A stretch of 64,000 bases of DNA from Hyphomonadaceae bacterium ML37 (GCA_027627685.1 CP091241.1:434001-498000), one strand, 5' to 3'. Positions 1 through 8,147 are shown, counted from the first letter of the stretch. Numbers and translations are program-made. The notes: generated by a model not told the origin, from the sequence alone.

Positions 1-2
1 AG

Positions 3-587
3 CCCGACAGCCAGGATATCTGCTTTGTGCCCGACGGCGACTATGCGCGGGTGGTGGAAAAACTGCGCCCCGGTTCGGCCCGGCCGGGCGAGATCGTGCA
101 TCTCGATGGCCGGGTGCTGGGCCGCCATGACGGGGTGATCCACTACACGGTGGGCCAGCGGCGGGGTTTGGGCATCGCCGCAGGCGAGCCGCTTTATGTG
201 ATCGCGCTGGATGCCGAAGCCGCCCGCGTGCGGGTCGGCCCGCGCGAGGCGCTGACCGTGCGCCGCATCGCCCTGAAGGACGTGAACTGGCTGGGCGAGG
301 GCGATCTCACGGGCGCCGATGGCGCGCGCGTTGGCGTGAAAGTGCGCTCAACCCGCCCGCCGGTTCCCGCCGTGCTGGAGCTCGACGCCGCTGGCGGCGT
401 GCATGTGCTGCTGGAGGCGGGCGAAGAGGGTGTGGCGCCGGGGCAGGCCTGCGTCTTCTACAGCCCGGACGACCATGACCGGGTGCTGGGCGGCGGCTGG
501 ATCGCGGGGACGGACCGGGGATCGCGCCCGAATTCAAACGCGCTGCCCCCTGGCCCGGCGCCGTCTTCACCGGTATCGGGCGCTTGA
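3..587 (+). CDS. mnmA: tRNA-specific 2-thiouridylase MnmA, C-terminal part (5' end outside window)
   Basis: MnmA activates U34 of tRNA-Lys, -Glu and -Gln by adenylation and transfers sulfur to make 2-thiouridine in the cytoplasm. The frame is open from the window edge, so only about 194 C-terminal residues of a protein normally 360-390 long are present. The first residues carry the SQDICF motif, which holds the second catalytic cysteine of the family. The central barrel-like region follows with GQRRGLGI, and then the C-terminal beta domain. The last 25 residues or so (Pro/Ser-rich) look like an unconserved tail. The upstream half must lie before base 1. It converges with the DUF2589 gene that follows. 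Confidence 0.93.
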   Translation, partial: PDSQDICFVPDGDYARVVEKLRPGSARPGEIVHLDGRVLGRHDGVIHYTVGQRRGLGIAAGEPLYVIALDAEAARVRVGPREALTVRRIALKDVNWLGEGDLTGADGARVGVKVRSTRPPVPAVLELDAAGGVHVLLEAGEEGVAPGQACVFYSPDDHDRVLGGGWIAGTDRGSRPNSNALPPGPAPSSPVSGA

Positions 588-630
588 GTCCGTCCGGGCG
601 CGCGTCTGGCGCGCGCCCGTCCGCAAATCA

Positions 631-1344
631 TCAGGCGCTTTCCAGCTGCGCCTGGGTCTTCTTGCCGTCGGAATCGGTGGGCAGGGTGAACGGCCCGATA
701 TTCTTGGCGTAGGCTTCCAGGATCAGCGACAGGCCCTTGGGCACAGGCTGCTGCGAGGCGTGAACCTCCACATGGTAGTGCGCGGAGTTGGAGGCGGTGT
801 GCGTCGTCTCGCTGGAGGACTGGCTGGACTGGTTGTGGGACACGGAGCCCTTGACCGACACCGAGAACGGCCCGTAGCCGAACTTCGCCTCGAAACTGCC
901 CTGCTCGGCGAGCGTGTCCGACTTCGAGCTGGACTGGGTGGAGCCGTAGCTGGATTTGACCTCCATATCAAAGGTGATGTCGACCTCGTCCACGCCCAGC
1001 GTCGGGATCGGCATCAGGGAGATGATCGGCACATCCACTTCGCTGGTGACGGTCTCGATCACCGGCGGCTGGGGCTTGCCGCTGGAATCCGGCCCCGGCT
1101 CGATGATCACAGGGCGCTTGAGCACCATGTTGACCATGATCGGCTCGTACTTGTAGCCCTTCTTCGGGTCCTTGTCGTCGAGCGCCACCCGGTTGAAGCC
1201 GGTATCCAGAATGTATTTGGTCTGGGTCATGACCATCTGGTTGTTGGCTTCGGTGGCGGCCATGAGCGGGCCGCCGATGAGGTCGCGCATGGGCAGGCCG
1301 GTGAAGGCCTGGGCCATCGAAACAAGTTCGTCATTATCCGCCAT
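631..1344 (-). CDS. DUF2589 family protein (first of a pair)
   Basis: Function unknown. The N-terminus (LVSMAQAFTGLPMRDLIGGPL) and the later beta-rich segment fit the DUF2589 family. Residues around 130-190 contain Ser/Thr-rich stretches (SSYGSTQSSS, NQSSQSSSETT), and no signal peptide or membrane helix is visible. Two in-frame ATGs lie close together. The second (MADNDE) was chosen because AGGAG sits six bases before it, whereas it directly abuts the first. It follows a second DUF2589-type gene on the same strand by 50 bases, so the two are probably co-transcribed from the divergent region near 2060-2300. The product is likely a cytoplasmic structural or binding protein, but that is only inference. 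Confidence 0.8.
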   Translation of the reverse strand: MADNDELVSMAQAFTGLPMRDLIGGPLMAATEANNQMVMTQTKYILDTGFNRVALDDKDPKKGYKYEPIMVNMVLKRPVIIEPGPDSSGKPQPPVIETVTSEVDVPIISLMPIPTLGVDEVDITFDMEVKSSYGSTQSSSKSDTLAEQGSFEAKFGYGPFSVSVKGSVSHNQSSQSSSETTHTASNSAHYHVEVHASQQPVPKGLSLILEAYAKNIGPFTLPTDSDGKKTQAQLESA

Positions 1345-1394
1345 TGTCATCTCCTGTTGGTTTGCATCGCTGGGATCCCGGCCCCGGCTTCAAT

Positions 1395-2054
1395 TCACCC
1401 CGGGATGTTGGCGCGAAGGGCGCGGTCATAGCCGCGGATGATTTCGTAGAACCCGCTGGGCGGATCGACGCTTTTCAGGACGATCTCGATGGTCCCGCTC
1501 TCGGTGTCGGGCTGCGGCGATGCGTCCGGGTCAGGGCCCTTGCGCGGCCGGCGCCCGCGCCCTGCGCCATCGGTCCGGGGCGTGCCGGGAAAGGCGATGG
1601 ACAGGGTCTCGCCATCCTCGGCGGCATGAATTTTCAGAACCATGCGGAACTCGGCGATCTCCATCGCCTGCATGCCGGTGAGGCTGACCAGCGGCGCGTA
1701 GGCGGTGTGCAGGGCCGGACCGTCCGGCGTGTCTATCGGGTATTCAAAGGCCACCATGCGCGGCGTCAGAAGCGGCGGTCCTTCCGGCTCGCCGTGCGGC
1801 GCTCCGGGCGGCGCGCCGCCGCCGCGATCACCGTCATCGCCCGCCGATCGGGCCTTGCGCGCGGCGAGCGGCAGGCCGTCCTGCGGCCGGCCGCGACCTG
1901 AGGGCGGGGGCGGCGCAGGCGGCGGTTCGGGCGGGCGTGGCTCGCGCACCTCGAAGAAGCGGTAGACCATCTGGAGGTTCTGCTCACGGGCGATATGGGC
2001 GGCCTGGTGAACCGCCGTCTTCACCGCCGTGACGAAGGATTCGAGGGAGATCAT
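1395..2054 (-). CDS. DUF2589-like protein with low-complexity Pro/Arg linker (second of a pair)
   Basis: Function unknown. The N-terminal helix (SLESFVTAVKTAVHQAAHIAREQ) and the C-terminal half (residues ~120-219, including VSLTGMQAMEIAEFRMVLKI) resemble DUF2589 proteins. Between them, residues ~40-90 form a Pro-, Arg- and Gly-rich linker, probably disordered. The gene begins with ATGATC after GAGGGAG and reads towards its partner, which starts 50 bases downstream. The helix-linker-beta layout differs from the Ser-rich partner, so the two may form a hetero-complex. Assignment to the same family rests on visual resemblance only. Confidence 0.7.
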   Translation of the reverse strand: MISLESFVTAVKTAVHQAAHIAREQNLQMVYRFFEVREPRPPEPPPAPPPPSGRGRPQDGLPLAARKARSAGDDGDRGGGAPPGAPHGEPEGPPLLTPRMVAFEYPIDTPDGPALHTAYAPLVSLTGMQAMEIAEFRMVLKIHAAEDGETLSIAFPGTPRTDGAGRGRRPRKGPDPDASPQPDTESGTIEIVLKSVDPPSGFYEIIRGYDRALRANIPG

Positions 2055-2097
2055 GACCCCACCAAACTATTTCAAATTGTATTTTTGCAGGATCGCG

Positions 2098-2129
2098 CCA
2101 GAAGTAAAGCTTTAAGTAGAAGCTTCTGG
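2098..2129. promoter_or_regulatory. Palindrome in the divergent region between the DUF2589 pair and the thiolase
   Basis: A perfect 7-base inverted repeat, CCAGAAG...CTTCTGG, encloses an A/T-rich spacer with AAGCTT elements. A TACAAT-like -10 for the leftward DUF2589 genes lies about 20 bases away, so this may be an operator for the pair. No regulator gene is adjacent. Confidence 0.3.
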
Positions 2130-2303
2130 CCCTTCACTGCGGTTCGCGCGAAGCGCTTAAGCCGGGAGGAGGCTGCCGCCATTCTGCTGCATCTGCGAAG
2201 AGGCTTGACGCGGCGCGGTAGGAAAGGGTCATCTGCGCGCCATCCGCCGGAGCCCCTGTCGAGGGATGAAAACCGGCCAGATCAGTTTTGAGGAGACGGA
2301 CCT

Positions 2304-3488
2304 ATGAGTTCCGAAGATCCAATTGTCATCGTTGGCATGGCGCGCACCGCAATGGGCGGCCTGCTGGGCGAATTGTCTGCCCTTTCGGCCAATGAGCTTG
2401 GCGCGCTGGCGGTGAAGGCCGCGCTCGCGGAAGCGGGCATTGCCGGGGATGATGTGGACCAGATCTATATGGGCAATGTGCTCGGAGCCGGTCAGGGCCA
2501 GGCTCCGGCCCGCCAGGCGGCGATCAAGGGCGGCCTGCCCAAATCGGTGGAGGCCACGACGCTCAACAAGATGTGCGGCTCGGGCATGCAGGCGGCCATC
2601 ATGGCGCGCGCGGCTATCGCCTCGGGCGAGGCTTCGGTGATCGTGGCTGGCGGCATGGAATCCATGACCAACGCGCCGCACCTCCTGCCCACCCACCGCA
2701 CCGGTTTCAAATACGGCCACGACGTGATCAAGGACCACATGGCGCTGGACGGGCTGGAAGACGCCTATGAGCACAAGGCCATGGGCGTCTATGCCGACAT
2801 GATCGCGCGCGAGCACCAGTTCACCCGCGAGGACCAGGACGCCTATGCGCTGGAAACCCTGTCGCGGGCCCTCAAGGCCACCGAGACCGGCGCGTTCAAG
2901 CGCGAGATCACCCCGGCGACCATTTCAGGCCGCGGCGGCGATACGGTGGTGGACACCGACGAGCTGCCCAAGCGCGCGCGTCCGGACAAAATCCCGCAGC
3001 TGAAGCCCGCCTTCTCCAAGGACGGGACGGTCACCGCCGCCAACGCGTCCGCGATTTCGGACGGCGCGGCGGCTCTGGTGCTGATGCGCCGCTCCGAGGC
3101 TGACCGGCGCGGCCTGAAGCCGCTGGCGAAAATCGTCGCCACCGCCGCCCACGCCCAGGAGCCGGCCTATTTCACCACCGCGCCCGTGCCCGCCATGCGC
3201 AAAGTGGTCGAGCGCGCCGGCTGGACCATGTCCGATGTGGATTTGTGGGAGATCAACGAGGCGTTCGCCGTGGTGCCGATGATCGCCATGAAAGAGCTGG
3301 GCCTCAGCCATGACGTGGTGAACGTGCATGGCGGCGCCTGTGCGCTGGGCCACCCCATTGGGGCGTCAGGCGCGCGCATTCTGGTGACGCTGATCGCGGC
3401 GCTGGAAACCCGCGGGCTGAAGAAGGGCGTCGCCTCGCTGTGCATTGGCGGCGGCGAAGCCACCGCCATGGCGGTGGAGCTGATCTAG
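2304..3488 (+). CDS. Acetyl-CoA C-acetyltransferase (thiolase)
   Basis: Thiolase II family enzyme that condenses two acetyl-CoA to acetoacetyl-CoA, or thiolyses 3-ketoacyl-CoA. At 394 residues it has the usual family length. The active-site nucleophile is the Cys in NKMCGSGMQA (~residues 88-97). The general-base His is in NEAF...GGACALGHPIGASG, and the C-terminal Cys in CIGGGEATA completes the triad. A GAGGAG ribosome site precedes the ATG. It is monocistronic by position: divergent from the DUF2589 pair and convergent with rcdA. No phaB or other beta-oxidation gene is adjacent, so a role in PHB synthesis versus degradation cannot be decided here. Confidence 0.93.
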   Translation: MSSEDPIVIVGMARTAMGGLLGELSALSANELGALAVKAALAEAGIAGDDVDQIYMGNVLGAGQGQAPARQAAIKGGLPKSVEATTLNKMCGSGMQAAIMARAAIASGEASVIVAGGMESMTNAPHLLPTHRTGFKYGHDVIKDHMALDGLEDAYEHKAMGVYADMIAREHQFTREDQDAYALETLSRALKATETGAFKREITPATISGRGGDTVVDTDELPKRARPDKIPQLKPAFSKDGTVTAANASAISDGAAALVLMRRSEADRRGLKPLAKIVATAAHAQEPAYFTTAPVPAMRKVVERAGWTMSDVDLWEINEAFAVVPMIAMKELGLSHDVVNVHGGACALGHPIGASGARILVTLIAALETRGLKKGVASLCIGGGEATAMAVELI

Positions 3489-3507
3489 ACCAGACGGTTT
3501 TTTAGAG

Positions 3508-3540
3508 CGTGTTCTGGGCCGTCCCTGGCGGGCGGCCCGG
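3508..3540. terminator. GC-rich hairpin between convergent thiolase and rcdA
   Basis: The sequence GGGCCGTCC, a short loop and GGGCGGCCC form a 9-pair stem (one G-U) between the ends of two convergent genes. There is no strong T-run after it on either strand, so it may only assist termination. Confidence 0.4.
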
Positions 3541-3549
3541 GCATTTCAC

Positions 3550-4077
3550 CTAGCCGGTGCTGCGCCCGAACGCCGCGTTTAGGCGCGACATCTGGCCGGC
3601 CACCGGGTTCGGCGTGACAGGCGCAGACTCGCCGTCAAACAATGACCGGTCCAGCCGCGACAGGCGCTCGTGCAGGGTCGAGGCGCGCAGCGCCAGATCG
3701 CCCAGACGCGGCGGGCAGGGATCGTCGCCGGCCGGCCACAGCGCGTCTTTCTGGCGCGACGGCGTCAGCCGGTAGCGTTGCTCGGCGGCTTCCACAGGGT
3801 TCATGTCGCCTTCGGCCACCGCGCGCTGGGTCAGGAGCCAGGACGCGCACTGCATCAGCTGGGTGGTCAGGCTCATGGATTCGGACGCATAGGCGAGCGC
3901 GCCGGAGCGGCCCAGCCGCTTGGCGTCATCGCGCCCGGCGCCGTCGAGATAGCTGGCGGTCTCCTCCACCAGCTCCATCCCGTCCCGGAACAGGCGGCGG
4001 AACAGCTCGGACGCTGCAAATTCGGACACCCGGCTTTCAACCCCGGGTCCGCGATCTGTATCAACCGGGCTCATCAC
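3550..4077 (-). CDS. rcdA: RcdA family (DUF1465) cell-cycle proteolysis adaptor
   Basis: In Caulobacter, RcdA is an adaptor in the ClpXP-CpdR-PopA hierarchy that delivers CtrA and other cell-cycle proteins for degradation. This 175-residue protein has the all-helical DUF1465 core: LFRDGMELVEETASYLDGAGR, then a long helix with YASESMSLTTQLMQ, then a helix containing the ASWLLTQRAVAEG segment. Length and order match the family, and there is no enzymatic motif. It is followed on the same strand by a small DUF1192 gene upstream of it. A CtrA-type binding box elsewhere in the window (22061) fits an organism with this circuit. The assignment is by family resemblance; adaptor activity is inferred. 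Confidence 0.87.
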   Translation of the reverse strand: MMSPVDTDRGPGVESRVSEFAASELFRRLFRDGMELVEETASYLDGAGRDDAKRLGRSGALAYASESMSLTTQLMQCASWLLTQRAVAEGDMNPVEAAEQRYRLTPSRQKDALWPAGDDPCPPRLGDLALRASTLHERLSRLDRSLFDGESAPVTPNPVAGQMSRLNAAFGRSTG

Positions 4078-4168
4078 GTACGCGTTCCCCTCATCCTCGT
4101 CCCCTCATGCGACCTTGCGCTTTCCATCCCCCAAGCAAGCCGGGGGCCAGAGCGCTCCGGCAACCCGT

Positions 4169-4360
4169 TCAGCCGCGCCGGAACACCGCCTCGGCGGCGC
4201 TCATCTTGTCGCGCTTGTGGGCGATCATCGCTTCTGCACGGGCGATCTCGCTGCGCAAGGTCTCGATGCGCAGTTCAAGCTCGGCGACCGCCATCAGCGA
4301 CAGGTCCTCGCCCGGTTGAATGGCGCCCGCAGGCTCCGTATGCGGTTCATCCTGAAACAT
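4169..4360 (-). CDS. DUF1192 family small protein
   Basis: A 63-residue protein with the DUF1192 pattern: a short acidic start, LSLMAVAELELRIETLRSEIARAEAMI as a single amphipathic, coiled-coil-like helix, then AAEAVFRR at the end. The function is unknown. The family is common in Alphaproteobacteria as an independent small gene. It reads towards rcdA (92 bases apart) and is divergent from the quinone oxidoreductase. The short length and helix-only makeup suggest a dimerising accessory protein. Confidence 0.82.
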   Translation of the reverse strand: MFQDEPHTEPAGAIQPGEDLSLMAVAELELRIETLRSEIARAEAMIAHKRDKMSAAEAVFRRG

Positions 4361-4432
4361 GGCGCACCCGCTTTCCGTTTGCGTCTCAAGTCTGGCAATC
4401 TAGCGCCTAAGCGCAGCGGAGTCCCGTTTTCC

Positions 4433-5413
4433 ATGACCCATACCACCCGCATCGTCACCGCACCGTCCCCCGGCGGGCCTGAAGCGCTGCGAATCGAGAC
4501 GCGCGATCTGGCCCCGGCGGGGCCGGGCGAGGTGCTGATTGATGTTGTGGCGGCAGGCGTGAACCGGCCCGATGTGTTCGAGCGCATGGGGCTTTATCCG
4601 CCGCCGCCGGGCGCGCCCAACGGGCTGGGGCTGGAGGTGTCCGGCCATGTGCGCGAGGCGGGCGCGGGCGTCAGCCACGTGAAGCCCGGCGATCCGGTGG
4701 TGGCGCTGACGGCGGGCGGGGGATATTCGGACATTGCGCGCGCCGATGCGGTTTGCGTGCTGCCTGCACCTGACGGCGTGGACCTGATCCATGCGGCTGG
4801 CCTGCCCGAAACCGTCTTCACCGTGTGGAGCAATGTGTTTGACCGCGCGCGGCTTCAGCCCGGCGAGCGATTCCTGGTCCATGGCGGCGCCAGCGGCATA
4901 GGCACGACAGCGATCCAGATGGCCAAAGCCCATGGCGCCCACGTCATCGCCACGGCGGGCTCGCCGGAGAAATGTGATCTGTGCCGCCAGTTGGGGGCGG
5001 ATCTGGCGCTCAACTACCGAAACGATGACTGGGTGCAGGCGGTGAAGGATTTTGGCGGGGCGGATGTGATCCTGGACATGGTGGGCGGCGACTATGCCGC
5101 GCGCAATCTTTCGCTCCTCAACACGGACGGGCGCCTGGCCATGATCGCCTTCCTCAAAGGCGCGCGGGTGGAGCTCGATCTGATGCGGGTCATGCTCAAG
5201 CGCCTGACCCTCACCGGATCGACCCTGCGCAGCCGCCCGGCTGAGGAGAAAGCCGCCATCGCGCGCGGCGTACAGACCCAAGTCTGGCCGTGGATTGCAG
5301 CGGGCGCGGTGCGGCCTGTGATCGATTCGGTGTTTGCGCTGTCGGACGTGGCCAAAGCCCATGCCCGCATGGACGCCATGGCTCATGCCGGCAAGATCCT
5401 GCTGACGCCGTGA
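4433..5413 (+). CDS. NAD(P)H:quinone oxidoreductase, zinc-free MDR (PIG3-like)
   Basis: Medium-chain dehydrogenase/reductase superfamily, 326 residues, without the structural zinc cysteines. The N-terminal GroES-like fold carries GVNRPDVFERMGLYPPPPGAP, a signature of the PIG3/Qor branch. The Rossmann part has FLVHGGASGIGTTAIQMAK for NADPH binding, and NYRNDDW and GADVILDMVGG follow as in this family. The reaction is expected to be NAD(P)H-dependent one- or two-electron reduction of quinones. The frame stays open further upstream, but MTHTTRIV is the start that matches family N-termini and avoids overlapping the divergent DUF1192 gene. Confidence 0.88.
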   Translation: MTHTTRIVTAPSPGGPEALRIETRDLAPAGPGEVLIDVVAAGVNRPDVFERMGLYPPPPGAPNGLGLEVSGHVREAGAGVSHVKPGDPVVALTAGGGYSDIARADAVCVLPAPDGVDLIHAAGLPETVFTVWSNVFDRARLQPGERFLVHGGASGIGTTAIQMAKAHGAHVIATAGSPEKCDLCRQLGADLALNYRNDDWVQAVKDFGGADVILDMVGGDYAARNLSLLNTDGRLAMIAFLKGARVELDLMRVMLKRLTLTGSTLRSRPAEEKAAIARGVQTQVWPWIAAGAVRPVIDSVFALSDVAKAHARMDAMAHAGKILLTP

Positions 5414-5434
5414 CCGCACGGTTGCAAACTGATG

Positions 5435-5463
5435 TTTTCACAGCCGCGCGCACAGGCTATAAG
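5435..5463 (+). promoter_or_regulatory. Candidate sigma-70 promoter of trcR
   Basis: TTTTCA and TATAAG are separated by 17 bases, with four and five matches to the -35 and -10 consensus. The predicted start near 5470 would give a leader of about 110 bases carrying the terminator-like hairpin described next. Confidence 0.45.
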
Positions 5464-5530
5464 CGCCTCGAACAAATCCTTTCGTCACGTGGTTGCTAAT
5501 ACGCCGGTGCTGAAAGGTCGGTCGACGGAA

Positions 5531-5558
5531 AGCCCGGCGGTCCGCGCCGGGTTTTTTT
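5531..5558 (+). terminator. Intrinsic terminator in the trcR leader (attenuator candidate)
   Basis: CCCGGCG, a five-base loop and CGCCGGG form a 7-pair G/C stem followed directly by seven T. It ends 22 bases before the trcR start codon. A CGCCGG at 5502-5507 can instead pair with the left arm CCGGCG (5534-5539), giving a mutually exclusive antiterminator. It may also be the end of a small RNA begun near 5470. Confidence 0.65.
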
Positions 5559-5580
5559 ATTGCAAACGAGGTTGGACGAT

Positions 5581-6264
5581 ATGGCTGACATTCTCATGCC
5601 GAAGGCGACAGCGGTCTGGCTGGTGGACAACACCGCGCTGACCTTCGAGCAGATTGCCGATTTCACCGGCCTGCACCATCTGGAGATCAAGGGCATCGCC
5701 GATGGCGATGTGGCGGCAGGCGTGCGCGGCGCCGATCCGGTTGCTGCCGGCCAGCTGGAGCGCGAAGAGCTCGCCAAGGCCGAGGCCGACCCGTCCTACC
5801 GCATGGCGTCGAGCAAGCCGAAATACTCCGAATACCAGGACACAGGCCGCAAGGGTCCGCGCTACACCCCGCTATCGCGCCGCCAGAACCGGCCCGACGC
5901 CATCGCCTGGCTGGTGCGCAATCACCCCGAGCTGACCGATGGCCAGATCTCCAAGCTGATCGGCACCACCAAAACCACCATCGAATCGGTGCGCAGCCGC
6001 GAGCACTGGAACTCGTCCAACATCAAGCCGACCGACCCGGTCTCGCTGGGCCTGTGCACGCAGATCGATCTGGACGCCCAGGTGACCAAGGCGTCCGCGC
6101 GCCGCGCCCAGATGGAGAAGGACGGCACGGTCAAGATTGAAGAAGACGTGCTGAAACCCGCCGAGGAATATGACGCGCCGAGCTCCTCGCCGACCACGCT
6201 TGACGAGCTGTTCGGCAAGCCCAAGCGCAAGGCCGGCCGCGACGACGAGGACGACGAGGACTAG
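5581..6264 (+). CDS. trcR: TrcR family (DUF1013) cell-cycle transcriptional regulator
   Basis: A 227-residue DUF1013 protein, a family restricted to Alphaproteobacteria and annotated as cell-cycle regulator TrcR. The start MADILMPKATAVWLVDNT is typical. An N-terminal helix-turn-helix-like segment (LTFEQIADFTGLHHLEIKGIADG) is followed by a second one (LTDGQISKLIGTTKTTIESVRSREHW, ~residues 115-140). The C-terminus is an acidic and basic tail rich in Asp/Glu/Lys. GAGGTTGG before the ATG acts as the ribosome site; an upstream in-frame ATG is rejected because it lies within the leader. Expression is probably controlled by the preceding attenuator-like structure. Confidence 0.88.
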   Translation: MADILMPKATAVWLVDNTALTFEQIADFTGLHHLEIKGIADGDVAAGVRGADPVAAGQLEREELAKAEADPSYRMASSKPKYSEYQDTGRKGPRYTPLSRRQNRPDAIAWLVRNHPELTDGQISKLIGTTKTTIESVRSREHWNSSNIKPTDPVSLGLCTQIDLDAQVTKASARRAQMEKDGTVKIEEDVLKPAEEYDAPSSSPTTLDELFGKPKRKAGRDDEDDED

Positions 6265-6273
6265 GACGGGGGG

Positions 6274-7365
6274 CTAAGACGCCTCGCCCGCCCGCCGCTC
6301 GGCGGCGAGATAGTCGTGGCTGCGCATCTCCATCAGGCGTGAGACCGTGCGCTGGAACTCGAAGGCGTAATCGCCCTCGACATACAGCGCATCGGCCTGC
6401 GCCTGCGCGCTCATCACCAGCTTGGTGCGCGCCTCATAGAGCGCGTCGATCAGGGTGGCGAAGCGCTTGGCCTGGTCGCGCCGCGCGGGCCCGAGTTTCG
6501 GCGCATGATCGATCATCACGGTGTGAAACCGCTCGGCCAGCGTCAGGTAATCGGCCGGCCCCAGTGCGCGATCGCATAATTGCTCAAAGCTGAAACGCGC
6601 CACGCCCGCCGCCGCGCGCGGGACCTCCAGCGTGCGCCCTTTCACGGTCAGCTCGCACGGGCGCGCCTGAGCGCCCAGCGTCAGCCGGTCAAACGTCGCA
6701 TCCATGGCGGCGTCGGCGGCGTCGCCCAGCGGCGCGTAATAGACCGGCGCCGCTTCCAGACGCTCCAGCCGGTAATCACGCCCGGAATCGAGCCGCATCA
6801 CATCAAGGCGCGCCTTGATGGCGGCGATGAAGGGCAGGAAGAGCTGGCGGTTGATGCCGTCCTTGTAGAGGTCGTCCGGCGCGCGGTTGGATGTGGCTAC
6901 CAGCACCACGTCTTGCGCGAACAGATGGTCGATCAGCCGGCCCAGCACCATGGCGTCGCCCACATCGGTGACCTGCAGCTCGTCAAAGCACAGAAGCCGC
7001 GTCTCGCGCGCCAGCGCCGCCGCCACGCGCGGCAGGGGATCGGCTTCCTGACGCGTGCGCTCTGTGGTGATGCGGGCCTGCAGCTCCTGCAGGAATTGAT
7101 GGAAATGGACGCGGCGCTTGGCCGCGACGGGCGCGGCGTCGAAGAACAGATCCATCATCAGGGATTTGCCTGTGCCCACCCCGCCCCACAGATACACCCC
7201 GCGCGGGGCAGGCCGTGACCGGCCGAACCAGCCGGACTTGCCGCCCTTCCACGCCTTGATGTCCTGAGCCAGCGCGGTCAGACGCGCCGCCGCCCCGGCC
7301 TGCGCCGGATCAGCCTGCAGCCGCCCGTCGGCGACAGCTGCCTGCAGCGCCTCGGCCGGCGTCAT
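6274..7365 (-). CDS. zapE: Cell division protein ZapE / AFG1-family ATPase
   Basis: A P-loop ATPase of the AFG1/ZapE family (363 residues), reported to act at the division ring in Gammaproteobacteria and in inner-membrane protein quality control in mitochondria. Walker A is in GGVGTGKSLMMDLFF (~residues 62-76). Walker B is in LLCFDELQVTDVGDAM, and VATSNRAPDDLYKDG is the conserved sensor-like stretch. The C-terminal AFE-type segment (YVEGDYAFEFQRTVSRLMEM) ends in the SHDYL motif of the family. The start codon overlaps the stop of a possible 31-residue upstream ORF (ATGA). It converges with trcR, nine bases apart. Confidence 0.93.
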   Translation of the reverse strand: MTPAEALQAAVADGRLQADPAQAGAAARLTALAQDIKAWKGGKSGWFGRSRPAPRGVYLWGGVGTGKSLMMDLFFDAAPVAAKRRVHFHQFLQELQARITTERTRQEADPLPRVAAALARETRLLCFDELQVTDVGDAMVLGRLIDHLFAQDVVLVATSNRAPDDLYKDGINRQLFLPFIAAIKARLDVMRLDSGRDYRLERLEAAPVYYAPLGDAADAAMDATFDRLTLGAQARPCELTVKGRTLEVPRAAAGVARFSFEQLCDRALGPADYLTLAERFHTVMIDHAPKLGPARRDQAKRFATLIDALYEARTKLVMSAQAQADALYVEGDYAFEFQRTVSRLMEMRSHDYLAAERRAGEAS

Positions 7366-7457
7366 GCGCTCAGCCAGACGGCGATCGCGCCGCCCATCAG
7401 CGCAGCGGCCAGCACGGCGGCGAGGATCAACAAAGCGGGGCGTTCAATGCGGCGCAT
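7362..7457 (-). CDS. Possible 31-residue single-pass membrane peptide upstream of zapE
   Basis: A short ORF begins MRRIERPALL and consists of a basic N-terminus followed by one hydrophobic helix (~residues 8-29, Ala/Leu/Ile/Val). Its TGA overlaps the zapE ATG as ATGA, which usually means translational coupling. GGGTGGGC precedes the ATG as a weak ribosome site. It is too short for family assignment. It may be a true micro-protein tethering or co-regulating ZapE, or only a translated leader; coding status is uncertain. Confidence 0.42.
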   Translation of the reverse strand: MRRIERPALLILAAVLAAALMGGAIAVWLSA

Positions 7458-7532
7458 GCCCACCCGATTAGCCTGCCCCGCGCGACTTGGCAAAGCGGCC
7501 CCCCGGTTGCACAGTGCGCGCCGGAGAGGGGC

Positions 7533-8147
7533 ATGATCACCAAAGGCCTGAAGCCCGCCGAGAAACAGCTGCTGGCATCCGCCGGTTTTGCGCCCGATGC
7601 TGTGCGCGTCATCACGGATGAGGCTGAGCGCCTGCGCTGGCTGTTTCTCAAGCGCCCGGGCGCGGGCGCCCTTTGGTGGGGCGCCGGCATTGTTGCGGCG
7701 GTGATCATAGGCGGCCTGTGGCAGGCGACAGGGATTTGGGGCGCGCTGGCTGTTCCCATTCTGGCTGCCGGGACGCAGATGATCGCCGGTTTGGCAGATG
7801 TGGAAATCAACGCCCCGAAATCCAGCGATCCTCCGCGCTGGGCTGCGCGCAGAATGGCGCAGCTCTCCCTCAAGGCCGCCGCCATGATAGTTCCGGAAAG
7901 CAGCGAGGCCTTCGGCGAGCTCCAGGCGCATGCCGAAGCAGGCAGCGGGCTCAGCAGCCCCTGGTCGGCCATGCGCGTCATTGCCGGGCGCCTGGCTGCG
8001 CCAAAAGGCGGCGCAGGCCCGGCCAGCTCAGCCCGCAAGTCCGCAACCTCCGGCGACAGCCTCGGCGCCACCCTGCGCTTTGGTCTCATCATCCTCGCCG
8101 TCGTGGTGATCATCATCACCCTGGCGCTGGGCGCGCGCCCGTTCTGA
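7533..8147 (+). CDS. Hypothetical membrane protein
   Basis: Not recognised. It has 204 residues. A soluble N-terminal ~45 residues (GLKPAEKQLLASAGF...) is followed by two adjacent hydrophobic helices (~48-66 and ~70-88) and a cytoplasmic-looking middle region rich in Ala, Pro and Ser. A C-terminal helix with LIILAVVVIIITLAL ends at ARPF. No signal peptide or catalytic motif is seen. It is transcribed divergently from zapE and its micro-ORF, and may share a 75-base promoter region with them. Codon use and GC match the neighbours, so this is probably a genuine lineage-specific membrane protein. Confidence 0.65.
   Translation: MITKGLKPAEKQLLASAGFAPDAVRVITDEAERLRWLFLKRPGAGALWWGAGIVAAVIIGGLWQATGIWGALAVPILAAGTQMIAGLADVEINAPKSSDPPRWAARRMAQLSLKAAAMIVPESSEAFGELQAHAEAGSGLSSPWSAMRVIAGRLAAPKGGAGPASSARKSATSGDSLGATLRFGLIILAVVVIIITLALGARPF

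Noticed and set aside
4115-4432. Upstream extension of the quinone oxidoreductase frame
   Set aside because: It overlaps the DUF1192 gene antisense, and family N-termini begin at MTHTTRIV.
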